From NCBI GenBank assembly GCA_007449985.2, contig VIIQ02000132.1, forward strand, positions 1 through 64,000: a DNA stretch of 64,000 nucleotides. Reading direction: 5' to 3'. The notes beneath the pieces were generated by a model. That model saw nothing but the letters and a program-made list of their open reading frames with translations, was not told where the DNA came from and did no database searches. The stretch's first letter is position 1, and each line of letters opens with the position of its first letter. This document shows positions 1 to 10,242 of the stretch, piece by piece. This stretch comes from Desmodesmus armatus (taxonomy: Eukaryota > Chlorophyta > Chlorophyceae > Sphaeropleales > Scenedesmaceae). Made by a program: the position numbers and the translations under genes.

Positions 1-1428
1 GCATCATCAGGGCTCAGTGAAAACCGTAGGTTGTCAGCACAGCGTGCCCCCCTTAGGAGACCCACTTCTCAGCCTAACGAGACAGAAAACATCAACGCCC
101 GCATAACAAATACACATCTCAACACCCACATGTGTCCGTGCTTGACAAACAAGCACCCCTCCACTGCATGGCCATCCCATCCTCCCCCCCCCCCCCCCGC
201 CCCCCGCCCCCCGCCCCCTCCTCCCCCCTTGCCCGTCACAGCAACAGAGGCATGTGCAGTACAGGCAGGGCAGTCCTGGGCTCAGTGAAAACCGTAGGTT
301 GTCAGCACAGTGTGCCCCTTGTTGGAGACACACTTCTCAGCCGAACGAGACACAGAAGCATCAACGCCCAAACACACACAGCCATCAAACCCATTTGGTG
401 GCTGTGTACGTTCACCCAATCAAAAGGTGCTTCACAAACGACATGGCAAGTCCCCCCCCCCCACACACACACACACACACGCAAAAAACATCACAGTGTG
501 CAGTGCAGTACAGTCAGGCTCAGTCAAAGCGGTAAGTTGTCAGCACAGTGTGACCCCCTTGGGGACACACTCTCAGCCTACGAGACAAGAAGCATCAGCG
601 CCCATTCATGTGCACCCCCCCCCCCCACACCACACACACCATGAGGCAGCTTGGCCTGTTGACACCCTGTCACTGCCCCCCTACCCCCTCTTGCAAAACA
701 CATACACACCGTTGACATGCATATTGGGGGTGATCTGGAACATAAGTAATTCAGTAATTGGATGTTACACAAGACAGAACATCAACCGTTTGGGGAGCCA
801 ACAAAAGGCTCATTGGGCAAAAGCACGTCTGAACCGAAACAAAATGACATTCATTCAAGCAAAACCGATCCAACCCCTCTTGCAAAACACATACACACCA
901 TTGACAAACATACTGGGGGTGATCTGGAACATTCACTCAAAGTTTTGAGCAAAAACTGATTACATCCTCACTCTGACAAGACAATCACTTCAACACAGCA
1001 ATAATCACACGACCGTGGCCTCAGCAGTTGCACTAGTATCAGCAGTGTGGCAGGTTGCCACTAAGCTTCGAGAAAAGGATTGGTTTGCGACCCTCACCGG
1101 CCAACACAAACAAGAGGTGTGAGGTGTAAAATGACACCCATTGCACACATACAGCAACAGCACCCACTCCACCTCTCCCCACACACATATACACTGCATA
1201 CCCCCCCCCCCCCCAACCACACACACACCCCACCACCACCACCCACACAACCAAGCAAACCACGCCCACTTTTCGGTTTGCTGTGTGGATCAAACACCAA
1301 GCATGATTGTGACAACACCCAGCTAGGATCGCATGCATCTGGTGAACCTGAATGGCGGATGACAGTCCGAATGTGATGACTAAGGAAAGAGCATGACTAA
1401 TCCCTCTGATTCCTTTTAGTCAACGCAC
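1..1428. repeat. Repeat-rich intron of the MAK5 gene
   Basis: This stretch contains no supportable exon. Three diverged copies of a unit beginning gctcagtgaaaaccgtaggt (about 11-105, 281-372 and 518-604) are spaced 240-270 bp apart and separated by poly-C and CA runs. A second pair of about 70 bp (near 680-745 and 868-935, containing gggggtgatctggaacat) follows. It probably lies in the intron after exon 4 of the minus-strand helicase, because the DEAD-containing exons are missing and must lie further left. Confidence 0.55.
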
Positions 1429-1518
1429 CTGTTTGACTGGGGCGATGCCTCCCACCAGGGCAATGACACGCACACCAACCTGCTTGCCCAACTGCTGAAG
1501 GTGGTCACACACCTAACC

Positions 1519-1574
<56 letters not shown>

Positions 1575-2153
1575 CAGTACAGCAAGTCAGCCAACTTTTG
1601 CCCCTCTCTTGTCTGACAAACACCTTGAGTCATGCAGACGTGTCAGCAGCTTGGACACACATGTTCATGGGTAATAAGGGGTAGGAAGGGGGGGGTGTAT
1701 CCATGCACCCATGCTGTGCTCAGCATACCTACCTACCTCCCCCCTTCCCCTTTGCCTTCACCACCCACCCACAGCCACCACCCACCCACAGCACTCCCCC
1801 CCCCCCCCCTGCTCTCCCCAAACCACACCACCACCCACCCCCAAATCACCACTTACCCCCCCCCCCCCCCCCCGTCCCCCCCCCCCCCCCACACACACAC
1901 ACACCCTTCACCAAACCACCTTAAGAGCTCTACCGCCGTACCCCCATCCACCCCCCCTTCCCTTCACCACCCCACTGCCCCCCCCCCCCCCCCCCGAACC
2001 CACCTGTGCCCCCCTCTCTCGCCCCCAACAACCTCCCCCGCCACCCCCCAGCAGCACCACCCACCTGCAGAGCCAACTCTCTAGTGGGTGTCAGGATCAG
2101 CGCACGCAGCGGACCACCCCGCTCCTGCTGTTGCTGCTGCTGCTCACCACCCT

Positions 2154-2189
<36 letters not shown>

Positions 2190-2611
2190 CTGCATCATCC
2201 CCCACCTCCCCCTGCTGCTGCTGCTGCTGCAGCTGCTGCTGCAACCGCTGCTGCTCCCGTTCCTGCAGCAAAACCTGCATTATCGGCAACCCGAATGCCA
2301 GGGTTTTGCCAGACCCCGTCTGTGCTGCTCCAATCACGTCCCGTCTGTCTCTAATTGCTGGCTCCAAAACCGCATCCTGAATCGGGTGGGGGCGCTAAAC
2401 CCTACCCGGGCCAGGGCGTTGACCAGATCAGGTGCAGGTCAAATCTGGCCCATGCTGACATGTCTATGTCTGGGACCTCCAGTGCCTCCTGCTGCTGCTG
2501 CTGCTCCTGCTGCTGCTTCTGTTCGCGCTTCTGCAGCTTCTGCTGAAGCCGTTTCTCCTTGAGGCGTTCCCGCTGCGGCTGCTTCTTTGCTTGCTTGCGC
2601 TGCTGCCTGGA

Positions 2612-2650
<39 letters not shown>

Positions 2651-2787
2651 AGCCCGGAACCGCCCTCCCCATCACCAGCAGCAGCAGCAGCGGCAGCAGC
2701 GTTGGTGCGTTTGCGCTGCTTTTTGAGTGCCCTGTTTTCAGCCTCAAGCTGCTGCAAGCGAGCCTTCAGTGCACTCACATCATCATC

Positions 2788-2828
<41 letters not shown>

Positions 2829-4115
2829 CGGCTGCTGCTGCAGTATGCTTCCGCTTCTTGCTGCTGTCCTTTGTCTGCTGCTGCTGCTGCTGCTGCTGTT
2901 TCTGCTGCTGCTTTTTGCCCCGTTTGGTGGTGGGGACTTGATCCTGTGCCTCCTTGGCAACTGCATTCAGTCTCTCCATGATTTCTGGGCAGCACAGAGA
3001 CAGACACATGCATCGCTCAGTCCTACACACACTCGGACGCCAGTCTGTCCTGTGTTCATGTTGCTGGGGCTCCCGCACTCCACTCAAACGCCAAATCCTC
3101 CCTCCACTCAAACGCCAAATCCTCCCGCCAGAAATCCACATGGGTCAATGAATGAGGCATCCTCCAGCCCCCCCCCCCCCCCCACACCAACGCCACACAG
3201 ATGCCCCCCCCCCCTCCTCCCTTGCCCCCCCCCCTGCCCCCCTCTCCCCCCTCTCCCTCCTCCTCCCCCAGCCCCCCCCCCCAAACACACACACACTCCT
3301 ATGTGCGTGCCGGAACGCACTTTGTAAGCCTGACGTAATGGTTTAACCATCCTTGTGGGACTATGGGTGATATGCTTCATAGAACTGCTTGCCCGTGACT
3401 GATATGTTGCCTACATGCTAGATACATCTGTATTCACTCTGCTTAACACACGCACCCACACTTTGGATGGATGTTTCATTGGCTGGACGCACTCCCTGTG
3501 TCCAAACACCACCACCTCCACCACACAGATGCCCCCCCCCCTCCTCCGAACCCCCTGCCTCCCCTGCCAACCCCCCCCCCCCAAACCCTGGTGAGGGGAG
3601 GGTGCACAAACTTAGACAAACCTGGGTCAATGAGTGAGGCGTCCTCCAGCACCTCCAGTCCTGCAAAGCCATACTCATCACCACCCAGCATCAGCTCATC
3701 ATTCACGTCAACAGACCGCCAGCCCTGTGTGGAGGCCCAAGGGTTGGACCCCTTGCGAGCCCGCTTGCGCAGCTGCTGCTCCTCTGCATATGCTGCTGCT
3801 GCCGCTGCATCCTCCAAGTCTGTTGTGTCTGCTGCTGCTGCTGCTGCTGCTGCTGGCTTTGCAGTTGGCTTCTTCCTGCAAGGGAAGCATAGGTGTAGTA
3901 TATGCGTATGTTTGTGAGTGTAGAAACGTTGACAGGGGGGTCTGTGAGGGTGCCTGCAGGCGTCGAAGGTTACAAAGTAGCAGCAAGGAACGGCAGCAGC
4001 AGCAGCAGCAGCAGTAGCAGCAGCCACACTCCGTCCTAACAGCATGTCTAGGCACTCCATCTTCTGCCACGAGTGCTTCCAATAACGCTCACTTCTTCTT
4101 GTGCGGCACCGTCAT
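1429..4115 (-). CDS. MAK5: MAK5/DDX24-type DEAD-box RNA helicase, 5' part (3' end outside window)
   Basis: This is an ATP-dependent RNA helicase of the nucleolar MAK5/DDX24 class, which acts in 60S ribosomal subunit maturation. Four exons can be joined with matching phases: 4093-4115, 3622-3875, 2065-2984 and 1429-1512. The start is a short Lys-rich exon (MTVPHKKK). Exon 2 has the MAK5-like N-terminal stretch ending LEDASLIDP. Exon 3 carries a Lys/Gln/Ala-rich linker, the Q-motif region (GFSAPT-PIQDAV), Walker [10 protein letters not shown] and motif Ia PTRELALQ, with polyQ/polyA inserted between the last two. Exon 4 reads [10 protein letters not shown] to [10 protein letters not shown], the segment before the Ib/DEAD region. 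Motifs II-VI are not in the window, so the gene continues to the left. Exon 3 changes frame three times by one base (in the CAG run near 2610-2660, near 2435 and near 2386); the last two are short C tracts. The net frame is restored, so these are probably sequence errors. The assignment to MAK5/DDX24 is strong; expression is unknown. Confidence 0.8.
1521..1572. repeat. (CAG)n microsatellite
   Basis: About 17 uninterrupted CAG units lie in the MAK5 intron, immediately upstream (in the gene's direction) of the exon 4 acceptor. Confidence 0.95.
3139..3167 (-). repeat. Intronic copy of the MAK5 exon 2 3' end
   Basis: The 29 bases match the exon 2 terminus at 3621-3652 with few changes (both contain gggtcaatga and cctccag). 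The splice-donor AG|GT has become TG|TG. The copy lies in the intron directly downstream of the exon it came from. Two 24-bp units (ctcaaacgccaaatcctcc) lie next to it at about 3085-3127. Confidence 0.7.
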
Positions 4116-5271
4116 CGTCTACTTCTGTCTAAAACAAAAACTGACAGTCCGGGACAAGATCTTCCAAAGTCTCAAACTGTTTGACAGAACTGTGCTCAGC
4201 AACAACGAAGCACAACGCATCCTCCACCTAAAATGGCATGCGTATTGCACCTCCTCCTTGCTACTGCCGAGCCCAAACCCTCACAGGGTTGAGTTTGAAC
4301 AAACACTAGCCCACACTAGCTGACTCCCACAGCGTTGATAGTCAGCGGGCGTCAAGAAGTCTTACTGTTTTGAACACACTAGCAACAACGCGCACCACCT
4401 TCGCGGTCGCACGCTTCATTTTGAAGGTGAGGGGAGCACCCCTGCTGACAGTTGACTGTTGCAGGCTGTCCTCGTGATAAGAAGCAGCATATGATCGTCC
4501 TGACCCTCACATACATTTAACATCGACGTTCGTGAAGCCCTAATCATTTGAAAGCTCGCAGAGGCTCAAGTCAGCAAGGTTGTTAACATCTGCTACTGCT
4601 GCAGGTGGTTGATCCCTGATGGAGGGATACACTCTTTCCAAAGACCGTAAGGTGCCCAAGAATACCACACAGGCTGTCTGCATGGCTTGTGGAGACAGCA
4701 AGCCAACCACACACAAATCCCCAAAGTGGTACAGCTTCAGTCTCCACAAAGCAGCTGCTTCTATGACGTGGCAATGCCGCTTGGGGGCGCAGGAGGTGAG
4801 GGGTTGGAGGTTGTGGCTTTGCAGTCGCCACATTCTCGCACTGAAAGTCCCTTGAAGGTGATATTAGCTTTCTATGACACTGGTACCCCTTCAGCCCTGT
4901 TGGCTCCCTGCAACAGGGTGTTCATGGGTTCAAACTAATGAATTCACGGATGGCAGCAGCAAGCTCCTCCCCTCCCCTCCACTCCACTCCCCTCCCCTCC
5001 CCTCCCCTCCCCTCCCCTCCCCTCCCCTCCCCTCCCCTCCCCTCCCCTCCCCTCCCCTCCCCTCCCCTCCCCTCCCCTCCCCTCCCCTCCCCTCCCCTCC
5101 CCTCCCCTCCCCTCCCTTCATGATGACCTGTCAGCGATGAGTGTGAATGGCTAGCCAGCGCTGACATGAGCACGATGCACAGCTGCACCATGCACACCGG
5201 CAGCACGGTTTGCTGGTCACGCGTGTAAGTCAGGCCTGTATGATTGTGTATGCTTGCATGGATGTATGCAG
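4116..5271. other. Intergenic or unassigned
   Basis: No confident gene was found. ORFs occur on both strands at 4540-4855: a minus 97-aa ORF ending LCELSND, and a plus 78-aa ORF with a possible donor at 4797. They overlap and neither resembles a family I know. The region may hold the divergent promoter of the MAK5 gene and the upstream part of the plus-strand gene at 5272. Confidence 0.5.
4965..5117. repeat. (CCCCT)n pentanucleotide microsatellite
   Basis: About 28 nearly perfect cctcc/ctccc units make a strictly purine/pyrimidine tract. The other strand is GGGGA-rich and could adopt triplex or quadruplex structure. It is not the algal telomere type (TTTAGGG/TTTTAGGG). Confidence 0.95.
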
Positions 5272-5585
5272 GTGCGGCGAGAGAAGCTGCCCCAGTTCCT
5301 CTGCAGTTTTCTCCAGGAAAAAGAGGCGGACCTCAACCAGGCAGCTGCAGAGAGCGCGGATCAGGAAGCCACACTGTACATTGCACACCCAAGGAAGCTG
5401 GCAGTTGGGGTGTGCTCAAAACAGTGGCAGGTGAGACTTGCTTCTCCAAGGTGTATGAGGGGGGGGGGGGTGGAGGGACTGCCGCTGCATCATGCTGCTC
5501 TGATCTGTCGTTTGGGGCTTAGGGTCAACCTCACCAGGCCTTCATCATGTGGTTTGACTCCAAATTCCGGTTTTTGTTGGGTTGA
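5272..5585 (+). CDS. Unknown protein, last two exons (partial)
   Basis: Two exons join in phase 0. The first (5272-5430) lies between tatgcag and gtgagac and encodes 53 residues, starting VRREKLPQFL and ending GVCSKQWQ. The second (5523-5585) follows a cttag acceptor, starts GQPHQAFIMWFD and ends at TGA. Codon use and clean splice sites suggest a real C-terminus. No start codon or upstream exon could be placed, and I do not recognise the family. Confidence 0.35.
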
Positions 5586-5754
5586 CAAGAGGAGACCGCA
5601 TCCTGCTGACTGGTCATGGCTGGCATGAGCTCTATTACTTCATAGCTGCAGGTGTAATAATCACTGGCTACACGGGCTAGCAGATTGTGAGGGACCTAAA
5701 GCACAGGCTCGCAGTAACACATCTATCTTTCTTTCCTCCAAGGCTTGTATTGTT

Positions 5755-6279
5755 TTGTTGTGTTGGTCCGCCGCTTACTGCTGCTGCGCACAGGCGCTCA
5801 CAGACTGTAAACTCACGCGCTCTGGCTCACACCCCAGGCACAGCGCAGCACAGCACAGCACGTACGACCAGCAAGACCCCAAGCGGTCAAAGCGTGTTGC
5901 TGACGCAGTTGAGAACCAGCAGACTGCAGCGGCTATCGCTGCTCTACAGCAGCAGCTGCTGGAGCAAAAGCAGCAGCTGCAGCAGCAGCTTGCGCAGTTG
6001 AAAGCTGAGCACGAGTTGAAGGTGCGGCAGCAGCTGGCGCAGTTGAAAGCCAAGCAGGAGCAGCAGCTGCAGCAGGAAAGGGCAGCACACGAGCGGAAGC
6101 TGCAGCAGCTGCTGGAGCAAGATGTGGGTTTGCAGCAGCAAATAGTGCAGTTGAAGGCCGAGCAACAGCAGCTGCTGCAGCAGCAGCTTGCGTGGTTGAA
6201 CGAGCAACAGCTGCAGCAGCAGAAGGCAGCACACGAGCGGGAGCTGCAGCAGCTGAGAGACCAAATGGAGCGCCATTGA
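5755..6279 (+). CDS. Gln-rich coiled-coil ORF
   Basis: From about 5860 the frame encodes an uninterrupted heptad-like stretch (repeats of QQLAQLKAE, QQERAAHERKLQQL) with charged a/d-spaced leucines, ending QLRDQMERH. It predicts a long parallel coiled coil. The N-terminal part of the frame (to about 5860) is cysteine-rich and probably intronic or upstream sequence, so the true start is unclear. The family is not recognised; it may be a 3' exon of a larger protein. Confidence 0.4.
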   Translation: MLCWSAAYCCCAQALTDCKLTRSGSHPRHSAAQHSTYDQQDPKRSKRVADAVENQQTAAAIAALQQQLLEQKQQLQQQLAQLKAEHELKVRQQLAQLKAKQEQQLQQERAAHERKLQQLLEQDVGLQQQIVQLKAEQQQLLQQQLAWLNEQQLQQQKAAHERELQQLRDQMERH

Positions 6280-6317
6280 TTGTAGCCAGTCATTATGACG
6301 TTATTTTGGTGTCAAGC

Positions 6318-6559
6318 AGCAGACGGCAGCAGCTGTCCCTGCTCAACAGCAGCAGCCTCTGGAGCAAGAGCAGCAGCTGCAGCAGCAGCTTGCGCAGATG
6401 AAAGCTGAGCATGAGCAGCAGCTGCAGCTTGCGCAGTTGAAAGCCAAGCAGGAGCAGCAGCTGCAGCAGGAAAGGGCAGCACACGAGCGGAAGCTGCAGC
6501 AGCTGCGAGACCAAGATGTGGCTTTGCAGCAGCAAATAGTGCAGTTCTCATGGGAGTGA
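6318..6559 (+). pseudogene. Partial tandem copy of the coiled-coil ORF
   Basis: The sequence repeats the 5915-6160 block in order (QQQTAAAV, LEQEQQLQQQLAQMKAE, QERAAHERKLQQLRDQD) and then runs to a stop. It has no start codon or promoter of its own, and its upstream boundary is internal to the parent ORF. It is probably a truncated duplicate, or an alternative 3' exon if spliced. Confidence 0.5.
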
Positions 6560-7343
6560 TCTTCCCACTGGGCCAGTGTGAAAACACAGCGGAGCGGAGA
6601 GGGGGGTCCAATGAACCTTTGTGTAAACCAAAGACGGATATCATGTTACATAAGTGACATAAAGGAGTCATTCCCACTATAACATCGACACCTACAGGCT
6701 GCACAGTACTGTACAAGACTAGTCTAGTACAGAAGCAGTCGTGCACCCAGCCACCCTTAGTAGCCTTTCAGTGGAACCTTATCTGCCACGTAAGAGGTGA
6801 GAAAGGGTCTGCTGTGATATGTCCGTACACAGCCCTTTGGCACATGATCTTCCTCACTTTTTGACATGCTGCTGCAGCTGTCAGTGCAGTCAGGAGCCCG
6901 GCTGTGGCATCAGGCTGAACCAAGTATGCACATCAAATGCAGGCCAAATGCTTTGACCTCCCCCCCCCCCCCCCCCCAAACATCTCCACCAAAAGATGTG
7001 ATCACATTCATGTGATAGGTGGCTTGTGCGCCTGTTGGATCACTGATCAGCAGTGCAAGTAACTGCCAAAGACTAGCAGCTTGCCATGCAAGCACAGTTG
7101 TGTCAATGAAAATAGCAGCACACAGGGCACCGCAGACAAGCAACACACCAGCCTGCAAGCCGCTTGCACCAGCTTGCCCAGCGCCAGAGAAATCAACGTA
7201 CAGCGCACAAAGCAATTTGTGAGCTTGCTGGATCCCCGTGATCAGGCTGATCAGCAGTGCAAGCTGGCAGCTCGCCCACCACCAAAATCAAATCAACGTT
7301 CAGTGCACAAAGGATAGAATTTCTGCGGCAGACAGCCCGAAAC
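6560..7343. other. Spacer with a 100-bp-scale repeat pair
   Basis: No gene is visible. Two related blocks (about 7040-7210 and 7240-7315) share gatcagcagtgcaag followed later by aaatcaacgt-cag-gcacaaag. A poly-C run lies at 6961-6977. The part just below 7343 should be the 3' UTR of the first lipocalin gene. A TGTAA-type algal poly(A) signal was not seen close by. Confidence 0.5.
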
Positions 7344-9211
7344 CTAACCCAGATTGATGTTGATGCCCTTGAACAGCGGCAACGTGCTACTGCCGCCGTT
7401 TGTGCTTCCACCAGCTGCTGCCACAGGTGCTGCATAGCTGCACCCTGCCTGCTGCACCTTCTTCAGCACCGACAGGTCAAAGCCCAGCTGTGCTGCCTTC
7501 GCCCTCATGACGGCTGTGTTGGCGGGGTCGACAGGCTTGCGCGAGAAAAGCCACAGGCCTGCATACAATCAATGAAGTGCAGCACAGCTTGTCAAGTGTC
7601 CCGATAGTGTACAGCATACACAACGACATGCAGAACAAAATGTTCCATTTACTTCTAGCACTCGGTGGTGGTGCAGCAGTAGTAGTGGTTGGCAGGCACA
7701 GCTGTGACCTACCTGCCCCGTTGACGTCGAAGATTGTTGGGTTGAGGGGTCCAGCGGCGCACCCTGCCCCTGTGTTGGTCCGTGGTGGACCGCCGCTCAC
7801 GATTGCCCAGTCATAGTTGCTGCCATCAGCAGAGGGACCTGCAGGACACATGTGCAGGACATACAGCCGGTGGGTTTAGTGCACAGAGGGTGCATGTACA
7901 CACTGTAGGTTGTCGAAATCGGTAGTGCGCAGACGCCAGGTGCGCATGTCCTCAGTGGCCCAGTCATAGTTGCTGCCGGCAGCAGAGGGACCTGCACGGC
8001 CATAACACACCAGGCAACTCAGAGACTCACTGAATGCAGTCAGTAGGCTGTATGGGCGCTGCTTGTCTCGGAGGTTGCTGCATCATCCAGGAAACGTCGA
8101 GCGCTGATTGGCACTCGGGCTGTGGGCATCACAACACAGCCAGATGCAATTGTTCAGCCGCTCAAATCACTGTATTTGAAAGATTGGTGGGGAGACTGAC
8201 TGCACACGTTGAAAAGCAAGACGTTCACTGTGCCACACAGTAACGCTCACCTGCAGCCACCACCCAGTATGGCCCAAAGGCCTGCCTGACTCCTGCACTG
8301 TACAGCCCAGCCAGGAATGATGGCCCCACACTCAATTTGCTTGCAGCAGTGGGACCGCTGCCGCCGTTGGGGTATGCCACGATGCCAAAGGACCCCCCAA
8401 ACAAGCTGTTGCTGCTGCTGCCGGCGCCGCTGCCTGTACTGCCGACCAGTGAGCCGGTCACGCTGCCCTGCCTGGCTGAGTTCATGACTTGGATGCCTTT
8501 CTGTGGTGCGCAACAAGGCGGTACGGTAGCAGGTGTCAGCACAGGGCGGCAGCGGCAGGTTGGATCTTGCATGTGTGAAGCGGCGGGGCCGTGCGTCCCA
8601 CCCATGGGTGTTGCGAGGGGAGAAAACGCTCGAAAACCGGAGCTTACAATCACGCAGCAATGGGGAAGGGGCCGCACAGTCAGTGTTGCTGTTGTTGTTG
8701 GGCACAAAGTGGGTTGGTGAGTGTGTGCATATTTCATATGCTGTACAGCCACGGTGCCCCGCACCTGGAGATTGCTGGCATCGTTGGGCACATACTGGGC
8801 TCGGACACAAAACAGCTGGTTTTCGCGCTGGTAAGCAGTGATCATCTGCACAAGAAGCATGTACCGGTTGTGTGAGAGAGCGTCTTGCAGCTGTCACAGT
8901 GTGTCTTCTTGAGTGGCATTTGTGCATTGACCATACCACGGGTGCGCTGTTGAGACCCACGGATCAGCTATTAGTTCAACAGCAAACGCTGTGCTGTCAC
9001 CATTGTCCCCCGCTGTTTCACAGGGCTCGGCACTTCCAAGGATCTTGCACTTCAAGGATCATACCTGCTCCTGGATGTACCAGTCCCCTTGAATGTACCT
9101 GTTCAAGTTGAAGTCTGCCATTGAGTCGAAGTTTGCCGGAGGACAGACAGCGCAATGCACTTGCGAGACACTGGATGCCAGGAACAGCGCCAACACGAAT
9201 AGCGCTGCCAT
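7344..9211 (-). CDS. Secreted lipocalin-family protein, copy 1
   Basis: Five exons (9065-9211, 8765-8845, 8251-8500, 7713-7838, 7344-7558) join with consistent phases (0,0,1,1) into 272 aa. The start MAALFVLALFLASS begins a cleavable signal peptide. Lipocalin hallmarks are the GxW-type strand A (IQGDWYIQEQ, residues about 41-49), a Cys in LFCVRAQY, YDWAIVSGG near the TDY strand, and the C-terminal WLFSRKPVDP followed by the amphipathic helix MRAKAAQLGFDLSVLKK. Related bacterial Blc and plant temperature-induced lipocalins end in the same way. The fold binds small hydrophobic ligands; the ligand here is unknown. Exon 3 adds a Gly/Ser-rich loop (GSTGSGAGSSSNS). Its paralogue on the same strand at 14523-21395 has the same exon plan. 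Confidence 0.82.
7948..7998 (-). repeat. Intronic copy of lipocalin-1 exon 4 acceptor region
   Basis: About 40 bases match the exon 4 start at 7803-7845, including an intact CAG acceptor and the codons for GPSAAGSNYDWA. The copy lies in intron 3, upstream of the real exon. The open frame continues for about 18 more residues before a GTGTAC that could act as a donor, so it is either a pseudo-exon or a rarely used alternative exon. Confidence 0.7.
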
Positions 9212-10242
9212 AGCGTCTGCTACAAACGTTTGCACAGTGTGTAGATGTTGTGCATAAAAGGTTAAGGATTCGGCAGGGGCTCGTAGGCTATAAAGACTTT
9301 CTTGGAAGTTGACAAATCGCGGTTGACCAAGAAGGTGTTTCGCATCAGCTCAACTGATTGATACACGTAATTTTATAGGTGTAAGGCAGCTGTTATGAAG
9401 TAATATGCCCAGTTGCCCCCTCGACCCTTGCGATTGGGGGCATGAGCTCAGGGTCATGAGGAGTTGCATGCATGTGGGCCATGTGGGCACTGAACGACTG
9501 ACTGGTAAATCCGTCAGTGAGCACATGCCAAGTGACTGGAAGCCATCTACTTGCAAGAGCCACACAATCAGTTGGGCGACTGCATCCCACCACACAGCCC
9601 GTACTGATGCCCAGCAGTGAAGGTCGCGTCTTCAGGGTGCATGCTCAGCAGGCTGCAGCAGCTCAGCTGTCTGAGACACCATCAGTCACACAGTGCTGCC
9701 GCCCTGCTGGTACAGCTGCTGCCATCAGCCTCGTCTGGTGCGGGCTGCAGGCGGCCCTATAATGGAACATGGCAAAATGCCGTTTGCAAGTGTGCCCTGC
9801 CACACACAGCTTCAGATCCAGACTCCCAACTGGACCAGAACAATACAAAAGCCATTTGTACCCGGTATAAGAAGTTCTTCTATCTATTGCAGCCATGCCC
9901 CTCCTTGTCTGCCATCAGCTGCCAGCTGGCCAGCAGCCTTGCTGATGGACATACACCTCAACAGGGTCAACGTGCCTCTCAGGGCCCCTCAGAGGCTCAC
10001 CTACCACAATTCAATGGGGTTCGCTTCAAGCAACCCCGTCGCAACTACACACGTGTCTGCCACCCTGACCACCAGCAGTAGATGGCCTACACGTATTGTT
10101 GAGTGGCCATGAAGCAGCCCATGGATCCATTAGTTCAACCACAGACGCACTGCCACACACAATGGCGTCACTGATGTACTACATCCCTCAAAACACAAAG
10201 ACAGGTAGGCAACAGCCTGAGTGGAGCTAGTGCGCACATCAC
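9212..10242. other. Intergenic
   Basis: This is the upstream region of lipocalin copy 1. No supportable exon or RNA gene was found; the ORFs here lack splice context and family resemblance. A promoter for the minus-strand gene is expected in the first few hundred bases, but no motif is diagnostic. Confidence 0.5.

Noticed and set aside
4540..4855. Overlapping ORFs on both strands
   Set aside because: Both have some codon plausibility and one possible splice site, but neither has family similarity, so no gene was called.
4965..5117. CCCCT array as an internal telomere or origin
   Set aside because: The unit is CCCCT, not an algal telomere repeat; treated as a simple microsatellite.
8247..8960. 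Minus-strand 237-aa ORF over lipocalin exon 3
   Set aside because: It is out of frame with the conserved lipocalin residues and crosses clear intron sequence.
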